In this document: one piece after another, positions 61,404 through 64,000 of the stretch
How the letters are laid out: each line of letters starts with the position of its first letter
Position numbering within the stretch: the first letter of the stretch is position 1
Assembly (NCBI GenBank): GCA_963666965.1
Contig: OY762939.1
Span: forward strand, 1,488,001-1,552,000
DNA length: 64,000 nucleotides
From: Proruminimicrobium sp963666965
GTDB lineage: Bacteria; Elusimicrobiota; Endomicrobiia; Endomicrobiales; Endomicrobiaceae
Direction of reading: 5' to 3'
The notes under the pieces: model-generated
What the model was told of the DNA's origin: nothing
Seen by the model: the letters and a program-made list of their open reading frames with translations, nothing else
Database searches by the model: none
Position numbers and translations under genes: made by a program

Positions 61404-62450
61404 TTATTTTAAAGTTTTTTTCAAAGTAGAAATTTTATTAGGTTTAAATACGCCTTTTTCAGTAATAATAACTGTGATATTGCCTGCGGGAGTAACGTCA
61501 AAACCAGGATGCCTTACAATTGTTCCCTTAGGCGCAATATCTTTGCCGTTTATTTTTAAAATTTCTTCAGCTGATCTTTCCTCTATAACTATTTTTGAAC
61601 CATAAGTCGTATTAAAATCTATCGTGGAAGTCGGAGCCACGACAAAAAAAGGTATTTTATGATATTTTGCAAGTATTGACAGTGAATATGTTCCTATTTT
61701 ATTTGCAACATCTCCGTTAAGAGCAATCCTGTCAGCTCCTACTATCACGGCATCAATCTTGCCTGTTTTCATCATATAACCGGCCATATTATCAGTTATA
61801 AGGGTATATGGTATTTTTTCCTGCTGCATTTCCCATGCCGTAAGCCTTGCACCCTGCAAGTAAGGTCTTGTTTCATCAACAAAAACATTTTTTATCTTGC
61901 CGTCTCTGTAAGCAGTTCTTATTACACCCAGAGCCGTTCCGTAACCGGCTGTGGCAAGTGCCCCGGCATTGCAGTGAGTTAAAACTATTGAATCTTTTTT
62001 CAAAAGTCTTGCGCCAAGTTCTCCCATTTTCTTATTTATTGCAATATCCTCATCATACATTTCAATTGCAGCCTGTTCAAGGGCCGTTAAATAATTTTGC
62101 GGATTGAGATTGACCGACCGTTCGGCAACTTTTGTCATTCTTTCAACTGCCCATTTCAAGTTAACGGCAGTCGGCCTGGCAGATATAAGGTCTATAGATG
62201 CCTTTTTTATGTAAGACAGTTTTTGAATTGGCGACAGTCTTGAAGCTTTGATTCCTGCAAGCACAACACCAAAAGCCCCCGCAACACCTATCGCCGGAGC
62301 TCCTCTTACTATCATGTTTTTTATGGCATCTGATACATCTTTGTAAGTCTTGCACTTTTTATATGAAACTGCAGCCGGTAAAAGAAGCTGATCCAGTAAA
62401 TGAAGCGTATTATTCTGCCAAAATAAAGTCTTTGCTATCTCTTTTTTCAT
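61404..62450 (-). CDS. mtnA: Methylthioribose-1-phosphate isomerase
   Basis: About 348-aa enzyme of methionine salvage, isomerising methylthioribose-1-phosphate to the ribulose form. Motifs: IVRGAPAIGVAGAFGVVL, LTHCNAGALATAGYGTALG with the catalytic Cys, ETRPYLQGARLTAWEM, and VGADRIALNGDVANKIGTYS with the catalytic Asp. The eIF2B-like fold could also fit a ribose-1,5-bisphosphate isomerase, but the length and RGAPAIG motif favour MtnA. ATG 62450 is chosen since the longer TTG reading overlaps the YggU gene. With metK and ahcY it shows an active SAM economy. Confidence 0.9.
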   Translation of the reverse strand: MKKEIAKTLFWQNNTLHLLDQLLLPAAVSYKKCKTYKDVSDAIKNMIVRGAPAIGVAGAFGVVLAGIKASRLSPIQKLSYIKKASIDLISARPTAVNLKWAVERMTKVAERSVNLNPQNYLTALEQAAIEMYDEDIAINKKMGELGARLLKKDSIVLTHCNAGALATAGYGTALGVIRTAYRDGKIKNVFVDETRPYLQGARLTAWEMQQEKIPYTLITDNMAGYMMKTGKIDAVIVGADRIALNGDVANKIGTYSLSILAKYHKIPFFVVAPTSTIDFNTTYGSKIVIEERSAEEILKINGKDIAPKGTIVRHPGFDVTPAGNITVIITEKGVFKPNKISTLKKTLK

Positions 62451-62466
62451 CTTTGTTCTCTGATAA

Positions 62467-62730
62467 TCACGGAATCGTACCAAGGACTTCTTCCAATTCC
62501 TCTTCGGTTCTTCCTGTAATTTCTATTGTTTTTTCTCTGCCGCGTTCACCTTTTCTGAGCAAAACATTTGATCTTGATACGTCAAAAAAATCAGATAAAT
62601 AATCACACAACTCTTCGTTCGCTTTGCCCTCAACGGCAGGAGCTGCTATTTTAACTCTCAAAATTGAGCCAATTCTGCTTACAACATCATTTCTTTTTGA
62701 GTTTGGAATAACCCTGACTTTAATAATCAT
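62467..62730 (-). CDS. YggU/DUF167 family protein
   Basis: About 87 aa. KVRVIPNSKRNDVV, LRVKIAAPAVEGKANEEL and VLLRKGERGREKTIEI are the three landmarks of this conserved small family of unknown function. ATG 62730 has GAGG 7 nt upstream; a GTG two codons earlier is less likely. It lies 29 nt after proC, a neighbour also seen in other bacteria together with yggS. Confidence 0.9.
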   Translation of the reverse strand: MIIKVRVIPNSKRNDVVSRIGSILRVKIAAPAVEGKANEELCDYLSDFFDVSRSNVLLRKGERGREKTIEITGRTEEELEEVLGTIP

Positions 62731-62759
62731 TTTCACACCTCTTAAATGCTAAAATATAT

Positions 62760-63575
62760 CTAAAGTTCTTCAGCTCTTTTCTTTGCCTTATCCAAAGCTG
62801 AAAAAACGATTTGTCTGAAATTATTCTTTTCAAAATCTTCTATAGCCTTTTCTGTAGTACCGCCCGGAGATGTAACATGTTTTCTCAAAATTGTATCATC
62901 AAGTCCGCTCTCTATGAGCATTTTACCTGATCCGTATATAGTTTGGTACACCAAGTGTTTTGCAACATCATTAGGAATACCGAATTTTTCGGCAGTATCT
63001 CTCATGATTTCAGAAAGGTAAAAAATATATGCAGGGCCTGATCCTGAAACTGCAGTTATTGCATTCATCAGATTTTCGGCTACACATTCTACTCTTCCTA
63101 TAACAGAAAACAGATCGGCGACATCCTGAATATTATCCTGACTTGCATTTTTGCCTCCGGAAACTGCTATCGCTCCTTTTCCAACAAGAGCCGGAGTATT
63201 GGGCATAACTCTTATCACAACATTCTGAGGCAGAAATTTTTCTATAAATTCCGTTGTAACACCTGCTGCTATTGATACGATAATTTTTGCTTTTTTTAAT
63301 TCTGAGGAATAATCTTTAAAAATGTTTCCGAATTGCTGCGGTTTAGTTGAAAGAAAAACTATTTCTGCATTTTCAAGCGCACTAGCCTTATCCTGCTGTA
63401 TACTTACGGCATATTTATGCGATAATATATTCAGTCTCTCTTCGGATATGTCGTTACAAACAATATTTGAATTTTTTACAATATCGTTCTTTATAAAACC
63501 GGAAATAATAGCTTCCGCCATATTGCCCGAACCTATAAATACTATTTTCTTATCATAAAATCTTTTATTTATCAT
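62760..63575 (-). CDS. proC: Pyrroline-5-carboxylate reductase
   Basis: About 271-aa last enzyme of proline synthesis. NADPH-binding IVFIGSGNMAEAIISGF, LSTKPQQFGNI, VRVMPNTPALVGKGA, and the signature AVSGSGPAYIFYLSE and VTSPGGTTEKAIEDFE. ATG 63575 is preceded by GGAG; the TTG of the longer ORF lies on that site. It overlaps yggS by 11 nt, the usual yggS-proC-yggU order. Confidence 0.96.
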   Translation of the reverse strand: MINKRFYDKKIVFIGSGNMAEAIISGFIKNDIVKNSNIVCNDISEERLNILSHKYAVSIQQDKASALENAEIVFLSTKPQQFGNIFKDYSSELKKAKIIVSIAAGVTTEFIEKFLPQNVVIRVMPNTPALVGKGAIAVSGGKNASQDNIQDVADLFSVIGRVECVAENLMNAITAVSGSGPAYIFYLSEIMRDTAEKFGIPNDVAKHLVYQTIYGSGKMLIESGLDDTILRKHVTSPGGTTEKAIEDFEKNNFRQIVFSALDKAKKRAEEL

Positions 63576-64000
63576 ATATTCTTTCTCCAAATACAGCCGA
63601 GCCTATTCTGACCATATTAGCTCCTTCCTGTACTGCTATATCAAAATCGTCAGACATTCCCATAGACAAAATTTCAAACATTTCATCGCCGCATCTGCTT
63701 TTTAATTCTGAAAAGACATTTTTAGCAGTTTTAAAATAAGGCCTGACTTCTTCTTTATTTTCAAAATAAGGAGCTATTGCCATTATTCCGCGTATTTTAA
63801 TATTTGCACAACTGTTATTACAGTAATCAAAAATTTCATTCACATCCGCAACCGACGCGCCAAACTTCGTATTCTCATTAGATACTTTTAGTTCAATGAG
63901 ACACTCCTGAATTTTATTTACATCTAAGGCATGTCTGTTAATAGCTCCCGCCAAAGTGATACTGTCCAAAGACTGTATTAAATCAAAATTTAAAACAGCT
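63565..64000 (-). CDS. yggS: YggS-like PLP homeostasis protein, C-terminal part (runs off the right edge)
   Basis: C-terminal 145 or so residues of a PLP-binding alanine-racemase-fold protein. The frame is open to the window edge: FDLIQSLDSITLAGAINRHA at the cut end matches the family's mid-region. Landmarks are IKIRGIMAIAPYF, LSMGMSDDFDIAVQEGANMV and RIGSAVFGER. The family buffers free PLP. The start lies outside the window. Confidence 0.93.
   Translation of the reverse strand, partial: AVLNFDLIQSLDSITLAGAINRHALDVNKIQECLIELKVSNENTKFGASVADVNEIFDYCNNSCANIKIRGIMAIAPYFENKEEVRPYFKTAKNVFSELKSRCGDEMFEILSMGMSDDFDIAVQEGANMVRIGSAVFGERIYDK

Overview
The window is 64 kb of dense, low-GC bacterial chromosome with very short intergenic gaps. 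It reads as a diderm: it carries lspA, lipoprotein signal peptides, a SurA-type periplasmic protein, bactofilin and a Bat (aerotolerance-type) operon. Several gene strings resemble those of Firmicutes or Thermotogae (ribD-ribE-ribBA-ribH; gmk-rpoZ-coaC/coaB-priA; nadD-yqeK-LCP-rsfS). This mixture, the AT-rich codon use and the expanded Bat locus would fit Elusimicrobiota (Endomicrobium-like), but that assignment is inference and no rRNA or tRNA gene is present to test it. I saw no insertion sequence, prophage, CRISPR array or other clear mobile element.

Layout. 1-2.8 kb (minus): a sugar-nucleotidyltransferase, metK and the start of ahcY. 2.9-5.6 kb (plus): an exported flavodoxin, then an envelope module of M23 peptidase, bactofilin and a SurA-N protein. 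5.6-6.8 kb (minus): cutA, a DUF4321 protein and maf. 6.8-10.4 kb (plus): a promoter, an FMN riboswitch and the riboflavin operon. 10.5-12.1 kb (minus): lemA-htpX. 12.1-24.8 kb (minus): the F-type ATP synthase operon atpBEFHAGDC, running on into a MORN-type lipoprotein, yebC, gmk, rpoZ, coaC, coaB, a family-4 uracil-DNA glycosylase and priA. 24.7-24.95 kb: an intergenic region with a strong atpB promoter and an unexplained GC-richer, foldable island. 25-46.2 kb (minus): one long co-directional run, acnA-proA-moxR-DUF58-BatD-like-batA-batB-giant batC-batD-batE-nadD-yqeK-LCP-like-rsfS-dnaE. 46.3-52.1 kb (plus): thrC, DUF3467, cinA, ruvX, NYN-domain protein, mltG and a cysteine desulfurase. 52.2-55.6 kb (plus): FtsB/DivIC-like protein, a metal ABC transporter and gpmA, ended by a strong bidirectional terminator. 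55.7-64 kb (minus): a small secreted Lys-rich protein, a SulP transporter, lspA, ileS, a VOC protein, mtnA, a YggU protein, proC and the 3' part of yggS.

The most unusual object is the 1542-residue product at 33569-38197. It sits exactly where BatC belongs, has the BatC N-terminal membrane segment and TPRs and a BatC-like C-terminal tail ending in RRDW, but between them carries well over a thousand residues of Gln/Lys/Glu-rich predicted coiled coil. MoxR, DUF58, the two von Willebrand proteins, two BatD-like membrane proteins and the TPR/SH3 protein BatE probably form one envelope machine with it. Other points worth attention are the possible structured RNA upstream of atpB, a very short ATP synthase delta subunit, separate coaC and coaB genes, predicted leaderless transcripts for the M23 peptidase and cutA, and a degenerate LCP protein.

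Promoters found by eye match a sigma-70 type consensus with a strikingly constant 17-bp spacer. Several decide start codons, because the longest ORF would begin inside or upstream of the promoter. All functional names rest on visible motifs, length and gene order; no database search was run.
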